Shown piece by piece: positions 8,224-16,715 of a stretch of DNA of 64,000 nt; position 1 is the stretch's first letter, and each line of letters starts with the position of its first letter. Source of the DNA: Lysinibacillus sphaericus. Lineage in GTDB: Bacteria > Bacillota > Bacilli > Bacillales_A > Planococcaceae. Location: contig NZ_CP019980.1 of assembly GCF_002982115.1 (NCBI RefSeq), positions 2,984,001-3,048,000 on the forward strand, read 5' to 3'. Under the pieces are notes generated by a model. The model did not search any database. It was not told the DNA's origin and saw nothing but the letters and a program-made list of their open reading frames with translations. The translations under genes and the position numbers were made by a program.

Positions 8224-8909
8224 TATCTTGCCACCCGTTTCTCATCTCGAATAACTTTGCCATCAGACATGGAAATAATCCGATCCGCTTGTAAGGCGAT
8301 ATTTTCATCGTGCGTGACTACAATCAGCGTTTGCTGATATTTTTCGTGGCTGGATTTTAACAAACGCATAATTTCATGCCCATTTTTGCTATCTAAACTA
8401 CCTGTAGGTTCGTCAGCTAACATTACGGCTGGCGCGTTCATCAGTGCACGTCCAATCGCAACGCGTTGCTGCTGACCACCTGATAGTTGATTTGGTAAAT
8501 GGGTTTTTCGGTCTTCGAGGCCAAGTAAGTTTAATAAGTCCATTAATCGTTCTTCATTCACTTTACGTCGATCCATCAAAATCGGTAATGTAATATTTTC
8601 TACGACATTTAACGTAGGAATAAGGTTATGAAATTGATAAATCAGACCAACTTCTCGACGACGGAAAATTGCCAGTTTTTCATGATTTTGAGCATACACA
8701 TCTTGTCCGTTCAAGTAAATTTTTCCGCTTGTCGGTACATCTACGCCAGCTATTGCATGTAGTAATGTCGATTTACCTGAGCCAGATGAACCGATAATGG
8801 CAGTAAATTCCCCTTTTTCTATCGTAAGTGAAACATTGTCCAATGCTGTCACTTGATTTTCACCTTGCCCATATGTTTTGTATAAGTTTTCAATTTTTAA
8901 AAACTCCAT
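8223..8909 (-). CDS. ABC transporter ATPase, MacB/LolD/BceA type
   Basis: A 228-residue ATPase with Walker A GSSGSGKST (about 39-47), Q-loop YQFHNLIPTL, signature LSGGQQQRVAIGRAL, Walker B VMLADEPTGSLDS and H-loop VVTHDE. The ADEPTGSLDS form is typical of the MacB/LolD/BceA subfamily that pairs with FtsX-type permeases, here the overlapping downstream gene. The start ATG 8909 follows AAGGAGG at good spacing. A gap of about 80 bases separates it from the kinase gene and contains an inverted motif (GTGAC...GTCAC on the minus strand, about 8970-8996), a plausible site for regulator-dependent promotion of the transporter genes. Confidence 0.92.
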   Translation of the reverse strand: MEFLKIENLYKTYGQGENQVTALDNVSLTIEKGEFTAIIGSSGSGKSTLLHAIAGVDVPTSGKIYLNGQDVYAQNHEKLAIFRRREVGLIYQFHNLIPTLNVVENITLPILMDRRKVNEERLMDLLNLLGLEDRKTHLPNQLSGGQQQRVAIGRALMNAPAVMLADEPTGSLDSKNGHEIMRLLKSSHEKYQQTLIVVTHDENIALQADRIISMSDGKVIRDEKRVAR

Positions 8910-8989
8910 TATGTGAGCCTCCTTTTGTGCTGTACCCTTATAATAGAATTTTTAACTTACATCCTCGTGACTCTAAAGTGAGAGATTCG

Positions 8990-9979
8990 TCACTTTGGGA
9001 AACGAATAGAAAAAATTGCGCCACCTTGCGGATGATTTTTGGCACTAATAGTTCCCCCTTGGCGCGTAATAATGGTTTTGCAAAGCGCTAGGCCAATGCC
9101 ATATCCTGTCGTGCTCGTATTTTTCCCACGGTAAAATCGTTCAAATAAGTAGGGCACATCTTCTTTTTTAAAACCTGGTCCACTATCATGCAAGGTGATT
9201 TCTGTATACAGTATATTTTCCTGACAAACAATTTGAATCGTCCCGTTATTGCCTATACTCTCTATGCAATTTTTTAAAATGTTTTGAATGGCCTCTGAAA
9301 GCCAACCGAAATCTCCATGAATAACTAGTCTGTCCGCTGTATTCACTTGAGGTGTAATATTATGTAAATCCATCGACATAAGAAATGGATGAAGCGAATC
9401 CTTTATTAAGGTTGTGACATCCAATGGTTTCATTTTGAAATTTACAATATCTGCATCTAAACGTGATAATTTTAACAGAGAGGTTAATAGCCAATCCATT
9501 TGTACAAATAATTTTTGAATATCCCATAGCAACGTTTTACGCTCATGTTCCTCTGGATTGTTTTTCAGTAAAGATACAATCAAATTCGCTGAAGTTAGTG
9601 GTGTACGTAGTTGGTGTGCAATATCGGCTAGTGAATCAGCTAGATATATTTTCTCTTTTTTCAGTGCTTCATTTTGTTCTCGTATGCGAAGCGTCATTTT
9701 AGTAATTTCATTTTGTAAAATAGACAGTTCGCCTTCTTCTGCATTACTAATAAACAAATGATCTGTATTATGCAGCACTAAATTTATTTGCTCCGAAATT
9801 TGTGTAATCCTTTGATAATGCGCTTTTGTAAATAGGAAAAATAAGGTACCAAATGTAGCACAAGTAAAAAGTATTAATAGGCCAGCTACGGGCTGAATAG
9901 TAAAGCCTAAAATGGCGGTAATGATTGTGATGCCGGTAAATAAAAGTGTAAATTGTCGAATCTCCCTATTCCGCAACAT
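8990..9979 (-). CDS. Sensor histidine kinase linked to the ABC transporter
   Basis: A 329-residue membrane kinase with two adjacent N-terminal helices (about 11-29 and 31-51) and almost no loop between them, so there is no extracellular sensor domain. The H-box IAHQLRTPLTS carries phospho-acceptor His122; later come the N-box LKNCIESIGNNG, DSGPGF, the F-box LFERFYRG and GYGIGLAL. The HQLRTPL form is common in Firmicute kinases of this kind. Lack of a sensor domain plus a neighbouring FtsX-type transporter suggests BceS-like sensing through the permease; this is inference. It overlaps the regulator gene by 14 bases. Confidence 0.9.
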   Translation of the reverse strand: MLRNREIRQFTLLFTGITIITAILGFTIQPVAGLLILFTCATFGTLFFLFTKAHYQRITQISEQINLVLHNTDHLFISNAEEGELSILQNEITKMTLRIREQNEALKKEKIYLADSLADIAHQLRTPLTSANLIVSLLKNNPEEHERKTLLWDIQKLFVQMDWLLTSLLKLSRLDADIVNFKMKPLDVTTLIKDSLHPFLMSMDLHNITPQVNTADRLVIHGDFGWLSEAIQNILKNCIESIGNNGTIQIVCQENILYTEITLHDSGPGFKKEDVPYLFERFYRGKNTSTTGYGIGLALCKTIITRQGGTISAKNHPQGGAIFSIRFPK

Positions 9980-10652
9980 GGCTAGCTCCTAGGCGATAAC
10001 CTGTACCACGAACAGTTAAAATGTATCGCGGGTTGCCAGGTTCTGTCTCAATTTTTTCTCTTAGGCGTTTTATATAGACGGTTAGGGTATTGTTCGTTAC
10101 AAACTCGCCGGATGCATCCCATAATTCGTCCAATAGCCTGTCGCGCGTGATAATACTTTTAGGGTTATTTATAAACACTAATAGTAATCGGTACTCAAGC
10201 GCAGAAAGAAAAACTTCTTGCCCATCCTTTTTGACAACGCCACTCGTTGGATCAACATGAAGGTCCCGCATTTCAAAGACAACTGGAGAATGGCCGTTTT
10301 TTCGTAATGCTGTTCCAATTCGAGCAATCAATTCACGTGGACGAAAAGGTTTAGTAACATAGTCATCAGCCCCTATGTTCAGCCCCGTTACAACACTGCC
10401 TTCATCGCCAGAAGCTGTTAGAAAGATTACTGGAATGTTCTGAGTTTGCTTGATATCCGTACAGACTGCAAAGCCGTTGCCATCAGGAAGTGAAATATCA
10501 AGCAATGCCAAGTCATATTTCTGCGCAGCAAGCATGAGTATGGCTTCTTTTTGCGTCGCAGCATGGGTGATGGTAAATCCTTCAGAGCGGAGTAAAAGAG
10601 CGAGGTTTTTCGCAATTTCCAAATCGTCTTCAACTAAAAATATATGTTTCAT
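9966..10652 (-). CDS. OmpR-family response regulator
   Basis: A 228-residue regulator: receiver domain with acidic pair Asp9/Asp10, phospho-acceptor Asp52 (ALLDISLPDG), Thr in FLTAS and Lys in VTKPF, followed by a winged-helix domain (about 130-225) with the family end TVRGTGYRLG. It is the first gene of the four-gene unit regulator-kinase-ATPase-permease, all minus strand. The expected output is activation of the downstream ABC genes in response to an antimicrobial or envelope-active compound, as in Bce/YxdJ systems; the inducer is unknown. ATG 10652 is preceded by AAAGGTTGGTGAT. Confidence 0.92.
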   Translation of the reverse strand: MKHIFLVEDDLEIAKNLALLLRSEGFTITHAATQKEAILMLAAQKYDLALLDISLPDGNGFAVCTDIKQTQNIPVIFLTASGDEGSVVTGLNIGADDYVTKPFRPRELIARIGTALRKNGHSPVVFEMRDLHVDPTSGVVKKDGQEVFLSALEYRLLLVFINNPKSIITRDRLLDELWDASGEFVTNNTLTVYIKRLREKIETEPGNPRYILTVRGTGYRLGASHVAE

Positions 10653-10987
10653 TTATTATCACCAACCTTTATTAGCATATTTTGTATTTTTAATATATAG
10701 ATTTTCTGTTTCAATCGGACCATAATCCATACTTCAACACCTCTGAAATTGATTTCAAGAGAAATCATACCATGTATCTAAATGAATCCGTACAGACTAT
10801 AAAGTTTTTGCATTCAATTAAGCTATGGTACCTGTCACACACTTTTCATGGATTACGTCGCACTTATGCAACGTTTCGATTAAAATAGACAATGATTGGA
10901 ACTCTGCAGTGTTGAAACGAACCTATCCAATAAAGGCGCCAAGTGTGCCGAAATCGGGTCCGTTTACTTTAGGAAAAGAGGTTGAAT

Positions 10988-11185
10988 ATGACGAAACAAC
11001 ATTGTTGTGAGTATATGGATTACCATGCAAATTTCAAATGTGACATGCATATCGATCCATTTGATTGTCCTGACAAAATAATCATTTTTTCGGATAAAGA
11101 TAATACATACGGTTTGATTATTCATGATGGCGGTTCTTCAAGTATAGCAATTGAATTCTGTCCATGGTGTGGTTCTAAATTATAG
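10988..11185 (+). CDS. Small Cys-rich protein, DUF6980-like
   Basis: Reading from ATG 10988 (MTKQHCCEYM), a 65-residue protein with CC near the start, a central CDMHIDPFDCPDK segment and a terminal FCPWCGSKL, six Cys in all, suggesting a metal-binding knuckle. The overall pattern (CPDKIIIFSDK, YGLIIHDGGSS, CPWCG) matches small Bacillota proteins I know as DUF6980; function unknown. A GGAAAAGAGG ribosome site lies just upstream of ATG 10988, favouring it over TTG 10982. Confidence 0.7.
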   Translation: MTKQHCCEYMDYHANFKCDMHIDPFDCPDKIIIFSDKDNTYGLIIHDGGSSSIAIEFCPWCGSKL

Positions 11186-11264
11186 TTAGTTGTTGGTGCA
11201 TCTGTTTATCGAATACATGAATAGTAGAATCAGATACTGAAATTGTATTGAGGGAGAGTTATAA

Positions 11265-11459
11265 ATGAAAAAAATTAGAGCAATATTTATTGGCGATGTC
11301 AGATTTGACCAATGTCCAGTGTTTGAACTTAATGTTGAAACAAATTATTTTGAAATGCTGATTGATAAAGAACTTAGATATGAAAAAGAAGTTGTAGAAG
11401 AAGATAATGATTTTTTAGTTTTTGAAATAGAAAACGATGTCGCAACATTGATTAAATAA
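11265..11459 (+). CDS. Hypothetical 64-residue acidic protein
   Basis: A small soluble protein starting MKKIRAIFIGDVRFDQCPVF, rich in Glu/Asp in the C-terminal half (KEVVEEDNDFLVFEIEND). A strong GAGGGAGAG site precedes ATG 11265 by about 8 bases, which is the main support for it being real. No family is recognised. It follows the DUF6980-like gene by 80 bases and may be cotranscribed with it. Confidence 0.6.
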   Translation: MKKIRAIFIGDVRFDQCPVFELNVETNYFEMLIDKELRYEKEVVEEDNDFLVFEIENDVATLIK

Positions 11460-11770
11460 AATTATGGCATTTCACAATGGTGAATATAATTTTCGAAAAA
11501 ACGTTGCGAATATAAATATGAATAATCTATACCTTCACTCGTCTAGCATGTTTAACTAACGATTTTAATAGCGGTTTTGGACTTCCTCACGTCTTGTAAA
11601 TATTAGATGTTTGGGGTAGTTCCCAACGTAAATATAAAAACCAATATTCGTTATATTAAGTAAATAATGTTATATTTAATTCATAAAGTAATTGAATACT
11701 ATGCATGAAGGTGCTCCTCACACAAGCCTGCTTAATTAATAAACTTATTGATTTAAAGGGGGTTACATTT

Positions 11771-12025
11771 TTGAACAAAAATATATTAGGCGTTTTATCA
11801 GTTTTGACAGTAGCAATAAGTATCATTTTTTTCTTTATAATCAGAGGACCTAACGCAAACTTAACTTTGGGTATAAATGTGTTTACAGTGCTTTCTGTAC
11901 TAGGCATTATCTTTGCTATCTTATCTAAAAAACTATCGTTTATTATTACAGGAATCTTGTTAAATGGTGCCGTGTTAGTATTTGTTTATTTTCTGTTGCT
12001 TGCAGTAGGAATTAGTGAACCATAA
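11771..12025 (+). CDS. Small three-helix membrane protein
   Basis: TTG 11771 preceded by AAAGGGGG gives an 84-residue protein (MNKNILGVLSVL) with three hydrophobic stretches, about 4-24, 33-52 and 58-80, and only short polar links. This start is better than the upstream in-frame ATG at 11705, which has no ribosome site and adds a non-hydrophobic leader. No specific family is recognised; similar small membrane proteins are common in Bacillus. A long stem-loop follows at 12126-12167. Confidence 0.65.
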   Translation: MNKNILGVLSVLTVAISIIFFFIIRGPNANLTLGINVFTVLSVLGIIFAILSKKLSFIITGILLNGAVLVFVYFLLLAVGISEP

Positions 12026-12125
12026 AAAATAAACGTCAAGAAAATGGCGTGATTGTTGTATATCCTCTTTCCTGATTCGGCTAACGTGTACTTAAATTTT
12101 AAGGATTTATAACATTTACATAAAT

Positions 12126-12167
12126 AAACCTACTAACGTTCCCAAATACTGTTACGTTAGTAGGTTT
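12126..12167 (+). terminator. 14-bp perfect stem-loop, likely terminator
   Basis: Arms AAACCTACTAACGT (12126-12139) and ACGTTAGTAGGTTT (12154-12167) with a 14-base loop, about 100 bases after the small membrane-protein gene. The T-tract is only the end of the stem itself, so termination may be partial. Confidence 0.5.
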
Positions 12168-12283
12168 ATAATGAATATAAAATGGTTTTAGGAGTTACTT
12201 ATTTATATCTTTCGAAATGGAATAAAACTAAAGACGATTTGCGTTCAAGAGTGGATTTTCAGTTCATTCATAATAGACGTGCG

Positions 12284-12309
12284 CATGACCGGCTGGCAGA
12301 GCCGTCATG
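12284..12309. repeat. GC-rich imperfect inverted repeat
   Basis: CATGACCGGCT and AGCCGTCATG arms flank GGCAG, with one bulged base. It is markedly more GC-rich than its surroundings and has no T-tract. It could be a terminator-like structure for the ATP-grasp operon ending at 12407 or a small mobile-repeat relic. Confidence 0.4.
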
Positions 12310-12406
12310 ACTTTGATACTCTCTATTCTCGCTAGCTTAGGAGAACTTCCGTTGAATTCAACTCACACTACTTTAAGTGCATTGCTTCCTCTTCTTTTAA
12401 AATCGT

Positions 12407-13636
12407 TCAGAACCCAAACTTCTCACTTTTTATTCCAATTGGCAAGTAATACGATAAATTGTTTGTAATCATTCCACCGATGCGTAAACCAATTGCGCTT
12501 GGCTTTCCGCTAATTAAAAAGCTACCAACCAATATGTCTCCTGTTTGTTTGCCTTTTTCACTGTGAAATGTTGTTTTTGGTTGCTCGATATATTGCTGAT
12601 ACACCTTTGTATAGTGATGATAAGATTTTTGTGCATCCGCCTTTAGTAAATGTCCATCTGCTTCATAAATCTCTATCGTATCCCCTTCACGACCGAATAC
12701 AGGTTTTTTTACATAGCGCAGCCCTTTGTCCATAAATGGGCTTTCTTCTAAATAGGTAGGTAACAAATAATCGGCAATCCACTCATGCTCTTCAGCAGAA
12801 AAAAATTCATTTCCTTCCTCGTGCAAGCCCCAAATGACAGCTTGTACCGCTTTGTTTTGTAGTAAAAAAGCAGAGGGTGGGTTGATAATCGTTAACAAAT
12901 TTTGTTCAACTAACTCTAATAGCCACAAGCCGATTTTATTTTGTGCTTCATCCTCGTCTAGAATTAAATTTTCAATCGGAAACGTTTGACGATACAGGAC
13001 ATCGATTTGCTTCCCTTCCTCATCAAATAACCCGACACCTCTTTGAATTTGTAATTGATGCAACGGCGTAAATTTGGCTCCAGATATAAATTGCATTAAG
13101 TAAAGCGTTGTATAGTAGTCTTCTATATTTTGTTCATGCGCAGTAAAGACGATATGTGTTTTTTGAGAACATTTATTTTGTTTAACGCTTTCCTGAATCA
13201 AATCTTTTAAAACCTGCTCCGCATCAGCATTCGGATTTTCCATTGCGAACGCATGACAAATGCGTTCGTTGACAAAAAATAATTCCTTAATAAACGTCGG
13301 TGTATCTGCATTCATTTCAATACATTTATAGCTACCGTTATGTGGAATAAAGTCAAAGCGCGCAATTACGCTTTCAACCTCCATCGTTTTTAAACGAAGA
13401 AAATGGAGCGTTTCTTCCGGATAACCCATTTCAAGTAATGTCTCATTGGATACGTTGCGTAATAAATGAGCCGTTTTAAAAAAAATTTTACCCGTTCGTT
13501 CCGTTGCTAACCGAATCTTTTCAACTTCTTCCTCTGTTATTTCATACATATCATAAAGGGCATATTCCTCGTCATATAAATCGGCCCAAAACTGTTCAAT
13601 TTGCGTATAAAACTGTTGGCGCTCGCTTTTATACAT
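12407..13636 (-). CDS. Glutathionylspermidine-synthase-like ATP-grasp protein (YjfC/YgiC-like)
   Basis: A 409-residue protein of the GSP_synth family. Landmarks are ARFDFIPHNGSYKCIEMNADTP (about 92-113), the ATP-grasp stretch YVKKPVFGREGD (about 308-319) and the C-terminal SFLISGKPSAIGLRIGG. The family shares the synthetase fold of E. coli Gsp but, like YjfC and YgiC, lacks the amidase half. True glutathionylspermidine synthesis is unlikely in this kind of organism; ATP-dependent peptide or amide ligation is the family-level expectation. It is the last gene of a four-gene minus-strand operon with a 151-residue unknown protein, a DUF350 protein and a lipoprotein. Confidence 0.85.
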   Translation of the reverse strand: MYKSERQQFYTQIEQFWADLYDEEYALYDMYEITEEEVEKIRLATERTGKIFFKTAHLLRNVSNETLLEMGYPEETLHFLRLKTMEVESVIARFDFIPHNGSYKCIEMNADTPTFIKELFFVNERICHAFAMENPNADAEQVLKDLIQESVKQNKCSQKTHIVFTAHEQNIEDYYTTLYLMQFISGAKFTPLHQLQIQRGVGLFDEEGKQIDVLYRQTFPIENLILDEDEAQNKIGLWLLELVEQNLLTIINPPSAFLLQNKAVQAVIWGLHEEGNEFFSAEEHEWIADYLLPTYLEESPFMDKGLRYVKKPVFGREGDTIEIYEADGHLLKADAQKSYHHYTKVYQQYIEQPKTTFHSEKGKQTGDILVGSFLISGKPSAIGLRIGGMITNNLSYYLPIGIKSEKFGF

Positions 13637-13644
13637 GAAACCAT

Positions 13645-14100
13645 TCAGCTCACTTTCAATTCCGTTACATAAATCACATAAACGCCACGGTCCTCGTCAA
13701 TTTCAGTAGAAGTAACAAGCATTTGTCCGATATTAGGAATATCTACAACATTCTTTAATAAATAGCGAATAACTTCAGTATGTGTCTCACAAGGGATACG
13801 TAAGAGCAATGGATAATTTTCACGTTCATTTGGAATTCTAAATTCGATATGTATGCCTCGTTCACGAAAGCTTCGCTCATCCTCACCTGATAAATTACGG
13901 CCCATCTCTCTTAATACAAGTACTTCCACATTCCCTTCCATCTCATTCGATATAAGCTCATATTGTATACCTTGCATGATAAAATATGTACAAAGCTGTC
14001 GCGCATAAAATTCATCTAGGCCAACATTGGGTTCCATATATTCAAAAAACGGCTCAAAATATCCATTTCCTTTATCAATATAATAAATTAACTCCTTCAG
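13645..14100 (-). CDS. Conserved-looking unknown protein, probable CTG start
   Basis: The frame ending at 13645 is open upstream to a stop just before 14110. The first ATG (14037) lies in mid-sequence without a ribosome site, whereas GAGGAGGGG sits 5-7 bases before CTG 14100. Translation from there gives 151 residues beginning (M)KELIYYIDKGNGYFEPFFEYM, which reads as a normal folded N-terminus. The body contains ARQLCTYFIMQGIQYELISNE and VTSTEIDEDRGVYVIYVTEL. I do not recognise a family; position between the DUF350 protein and the ATP-grasp enzyme suggests a function in the same process. Eight bases separate it from the ATP-grasp gene. Confidence 0.65.
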   Translation of the reverse strand: MKELIYYIDKGNGYFEPFFEYMEPNVGLDEFYARQLCTYFIMQGIQYELISNEMEGNVEVLVLREMGRNLSGEDERSFRERGIHIEFRIPNERENYPLLLRIPCETHTEVIRYLLKNVVDIPNIGQMLVTSTEIDEDRGVYVIYVTELKVS

Positions 14101-14117
14101 AGCTACCCCTCCTCAAA

Positions 14118-14516
14118 CTAATATGATAAACATTTCGCAACAATCCAACCAACTGCTAATGATAACGATAATAAAATTGTTCCAACTGCTCGATTGTCTT
14201 CTTTAATCGCTTTTTGAATGCTAAAACGAATCGTTATTAGTTCTGCTATGAAAAACACAACGACTTGCGCTACAATGCCGATTGCACCCCAAATAACCAT
14301 ATCTATTAATGAAATCGAATACTCTACAGCCGCCCCTAATACGATGGCTAAGCCGATTACTTTACCACCTAATAGCATCGCAGCACTTACATTTTTTTGC
14401 GCGATTAATTGGAACTCTTTAATTTTTGGTGTACTTAGCGTAAATAGCAACATACCGATTACTAATAAACTAATAGATACACCTAGATATGATAAAAAAT
14501 TTAAATACACATTCAT
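14118..14516 (-). CDS. DUF350 family membrane protein (YjfL-like)
   Basis: A 132-residue membrane protein with four predicted helices (about 7-29, 47-69, 73-96 and 112-131). The LLGGKVIGLAIVLGAAV and GTILLSLSLAVGWIVAKC segments are characteristic of DUF350, whose members usually carry two repeats of a two-helix unit. In enterobacteria DUF350 (YjfL) lies in an operon with a lipoprotein (YjfM) and a glutathionylspermidine-synthase-like protein (YjfC), the same combination as here. GAGAGGGCG precedes ATG 14516. Function unknown. Confidence 0.8.
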   Translation of the reverse strand: MNVYLNFLSYLGVSISLLVIGMLLFTLSTPKIKEFQLIAQKNVSAAMLLGGKVIGLAIVLGAAVEYSISLIDMVIWGAIGIVAQVVVFFIAELITIRFSIQKAIKEDNRAVGTILLSLSLAVGWIVAKCLSY

Positions 14517-14531
14517 ATTTTTCGCCCTCTC

Positions 14532-14864
14532 TTATCCTCCGAAACTTTTTAATCCACTGCCAAACCCTGAGCTGGATCGCCCTGCTTTAGAGCTGGTACT
14601 GCTTTTATAATTTTTGTAGTCGCTGCTACTCTTTAACGCTGACTTGGTATTATAATAGCTTCCCCCGTAATAGTAGGCTCCATAATGCCCTGAACGACTT
14701 TCATCACATTGCCATACGCCCTCTTCCTCTGACCAATCCCAGTCATTACAGCTTTCATCTGTTGGCTTTGATGGTAAGCTACTTGTTGATGTGTCACAAC
14801 CAGCTAAGCTTAACGTTAAGGCTGTTGCTGATATACCAACCATCATTTTTTTCGTTTTCTCCAT
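14532..14864 (-). CDS. Ser/Tyr/Gly-rich lipoprotein of the ATP-grasp operon
   Basis: A 110-residue lipoprotein: MEKTKKMMVGISATALTLSLAGC gives a lipobox at Cys23. The mature part has a Cys-containing acidic-aromatic segment (CNDWDWSEEEGVWQC) followed by a low-complexity tail rich in Ser, Tyr, Gly and Lys (GAYYYGGSYYN, SSSDYKNYKSS) ending GFGSGLKSFGG. It is the first gene of the operon and occupies the place of the DUF1190/YgiB-type lipoprotein in the enterobacterial arrangement, although direct homology is not shown. The tail could be a surface-exposed substrate for the ATP-grasp ligase; that is speculation. Confidence 0.75.
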   Translation of the reverse strand: MEKTKKMMVGISATALTLSLAGCDTSTSSLPSKPTDESCNDWDWSEEEGVWQCDESRSGHYGAYYYGGSYYNTKSALKSSSDYKNYKSSTSSKAGRSSSGFGSGLKSFGG

Positions 14865-15040
14865 TTCTATGAGCCTCCATTTCCTTTCCTACTTTAACGT
14901 ACGAAAGAAGAACGAGAAAAGATTCAAAAAATTTAACATCGTATAAATCTTGGAAAAAAAGTGAAACTGCAATCATCGGAAAATTCACTAGTATAGTTTT
15001 TTTTGCAATGTTAACTATCTTTGTGATTTTTCCCATGAAA

Positions 15041-15065
15041 AAAAGACCGCAAATGATGGTCTTTT
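15041..15065 (-). terminator. Terminator of the ABC-2 exporter operon
   Basis: Arms AAAAGACC (15041-15048) and GGTCTTTT (15058-15065); on the minus strand the hairpin continues into TTTTTTTCATG, directly after the permease stop at 15068. Confidence 0.75.
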
Positions 15066-15067
15066 AA

Positions 15068-15865
15068 CTAAACATTCAAATCTCTTTTTTTATAATAAAC
15101 ATAGGTTATGACCAAAAATGATAGAATCAATATTAGGGAGATTACGACAAAGCTTACATCTAGCCCACCGCCATACATTACATTTTTCGCTTCAAAATAT
15201 TTAAATGGTGTAAAATATCTTATTCCTTTTATACTCTCATTCAGATCAATAATCATTGATAACATATACATAAGTAAGAGAATTCCAGTAGCCACTGATG
15301 CAGCCGTTTTTGGTTTCTTCTTTACAGCAGCAGTGGCACTGCCAATAACCATAAACAACACCTGCAAAATGAACATTGCTACCATTAAGATTGCAATTTC
15401 ACTATTCACCGCTTCGCCATCGCTGTATTTCCCTAAAAGAATAATAGACGAAACGAATGTTGCGAGATTGAAGATCACAATATTTATCAACGCAGCCAAT
15501 AGCTTGGCTGTAATAACTTTACTTCTAGATACTGGTTTAACGAATAAAAACTCAGATGTTTTATCTCGCTCTTCTTTGGCAATAATGGTCGCTCCGAGCA
15601 TGACTGCATGAATAGTTGCCATTAACACTAAATAGAGAAAAAGCATACCATAGTAGCCGCTAGCTTTCGTTAAATCCAAATCATTGAAACCTAATACAGC
15701 CCGTAGCGATTTTGGCATATCTGCCATCAATTTATTTATCGATTGGCCCGATGACGAATACGCTTCATATTTAGTCATTCCTGATGCCACCATCAGGAAA
15801 ACACCGATGCTCCAAAATATGAGTGATTTTCGATGAGACTTCAATTCTTTTAAAAATATATTCAT
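15068..15865 (-). CDS. ABC-2 type transporter permease (second copy)
   Basis: Starting at ATG 15865 (MNIFLKELKSHRKSLIFWSIG), 265 residues with six predicted helices. GGAGGGGG lies just upstream; a longer in-frame extension to 15967 overlaps the preceding gene and is rejected. The protein is clearly paralogous to the neighbouring permease (shared MNIF.ELK..RKS..W start, REKT.EFL..KPV.R.K..TAKLLAA core, and FTPFKYF near the C-terminus). Together with the ATPase they should form a heterodimeric exporter, similar to Firmicute ABC-2 pairs for antibiotics or bacteriocins. Substrate unknown. Confidence 0.85.
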   Translation of the reverse strand: MNIFLKELKSHRKSLIFWSIGVFLMVASGMTKYEAYSSSGQSINKLMADMPKSLRAVLGFNDLDLTKASGYYGMLFLYLVLMATIHAVMLGATIIAKEERDKTSEFLFVKPVSRSKVITAKLLAALINIVIFNLATFVSSIILLGKYSDGEAVNSEIAILMVAMFILQVLFMVIGSATAAVKKKPKTAASVATGILLLMYMLSMIIDLNESIKGIRYFTPFKYFEAKNVMYGGGLDVSFVVISLILILSFLVITYVYYKKRDLNV

Positions 15866-15911
15866 TACCGAACCCCCTCCATTTCGCTTTCTACAAGTAA
15901 AGTTAACATTT

Positions 15912-16709
15912 TTAAACCGCATGGATATCCTTCTTACTATAGACAACATAACTAGTTGCAATTGCAAGAATAATAATCACTGCACCAGCAATTAAAAATG
16001 TTGTTTCATAGCTGGAATGCTTTATGATATAAGCGGTGTCGAAGTATTTAAACGGCGAAAAATAACGTTTCACTTCATCACCAGTCGTATCGCTGAACAT
16101 TCCGACAAAGTAAAAAGCAAAGACGGTAGCAAGTGAGACGGTCAGCACAGATTTAATCTTTTGGACAATAACGGAAATGATTATTCCTAAGGATAGGAAT
16201 ATCAGCTGAATAAAGAATATTGTAAGTGAAAGCAGCAAGAAAATTTTTAAGCTAAAATCATCAGTCTGAACTTGTAATGCCACAAAGCTAGCGGCAGCGA
16301 AATAAAAGATATTCGTCACGACAATCGAAACGAAGGCTGCTAATAATTTAGCTGTCAAGATTTTTGTACGGGTAACAGGCTTCGTTAGCAAAAAGTCCGC
16401 TGTTTTTTCACGGACTTCCTTATTGATAATGGACGTGCCGAGATTCATCGCCTGGATTGCTGCGCAAAGAGTAATAAACGATAACGGGAAACTATAGAAT
16501 CCTAAAATAGTAAAAAAATTTTCTTGATTAAACCCCATTGCATTTCTGATCGCCTCTGGATAGTTTTCAACGATTTTCATAAAACCCTTTGCATCTTCAG
16601 CAAATGTAGAATACATTGACATAAAAATAATCATAATGGCAATTAACGATAGCGACCAAATAATTGTAGACTTTCGATACGTTTTCAATTCATGTATAAA
16701 AATATTCAT
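15912..16709 (-). CDS. ABC-2 type transporter permease (first copy)
   Basis: 265 residues, six predicted helices, the same length and layout as the downstream paralogue. Landmarks: MNIFIHELKTYRKSTIIWSLS (first helix preceded by a basic amphipathic stretch), the cytosolic NKEVREKTADFLLTKPVTRTKILTAKLLAAF and YFSPFKYFDTAYI. It starts 6 bases after the ATPase stop, so it is translationally linked. Likely an integral-membrane half of an exporter pair. Confidence 0.85.
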   Translation of the reverse strand: MNIFIHELKTYRKSTIIWSLSLIAIMIIFMSMYSTFAEDAKGFMKIVENYPEAIRNAMGFNQENFFTILGFYSFPLSFITLCAAIQAMNLGTSIINKEVREKTADFLLTKPVTRTKILTAKLLAAFVSIVVTNIFYFAAASFVALQVQTDDFSLKIFLLLSLTIFFIQLIFLSLGIIISVIVQKIKSVLTVSLATVFAFYFVGMFSDTTGDEVKRYFSPFKYFDTAYIIKHSSYETTFLIAGAVIIILAIATSYVVYSKKDIHAV

Positions 16710-16715
16710 TAATGC

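Larger units (their letters stand above)
12026..12406. other. Intergenic region holding two stem-loops
   Basis: Besides the hairpins at 12126-12167 and 12284-12309 no coding signal is seen. The 100 bases before 12407 lie just past the end of the minus-strand ATP-grasp operon and contain no clear T-rich terminator for it. Confidence 0.5.

Noticed and set aside
12407..13636. Genuine glutathionylspermidine synthase.
   Set aside because: Only the ATP-grasp half is present and trypanothione-type chemistry is not expected here; called synthase-like only.
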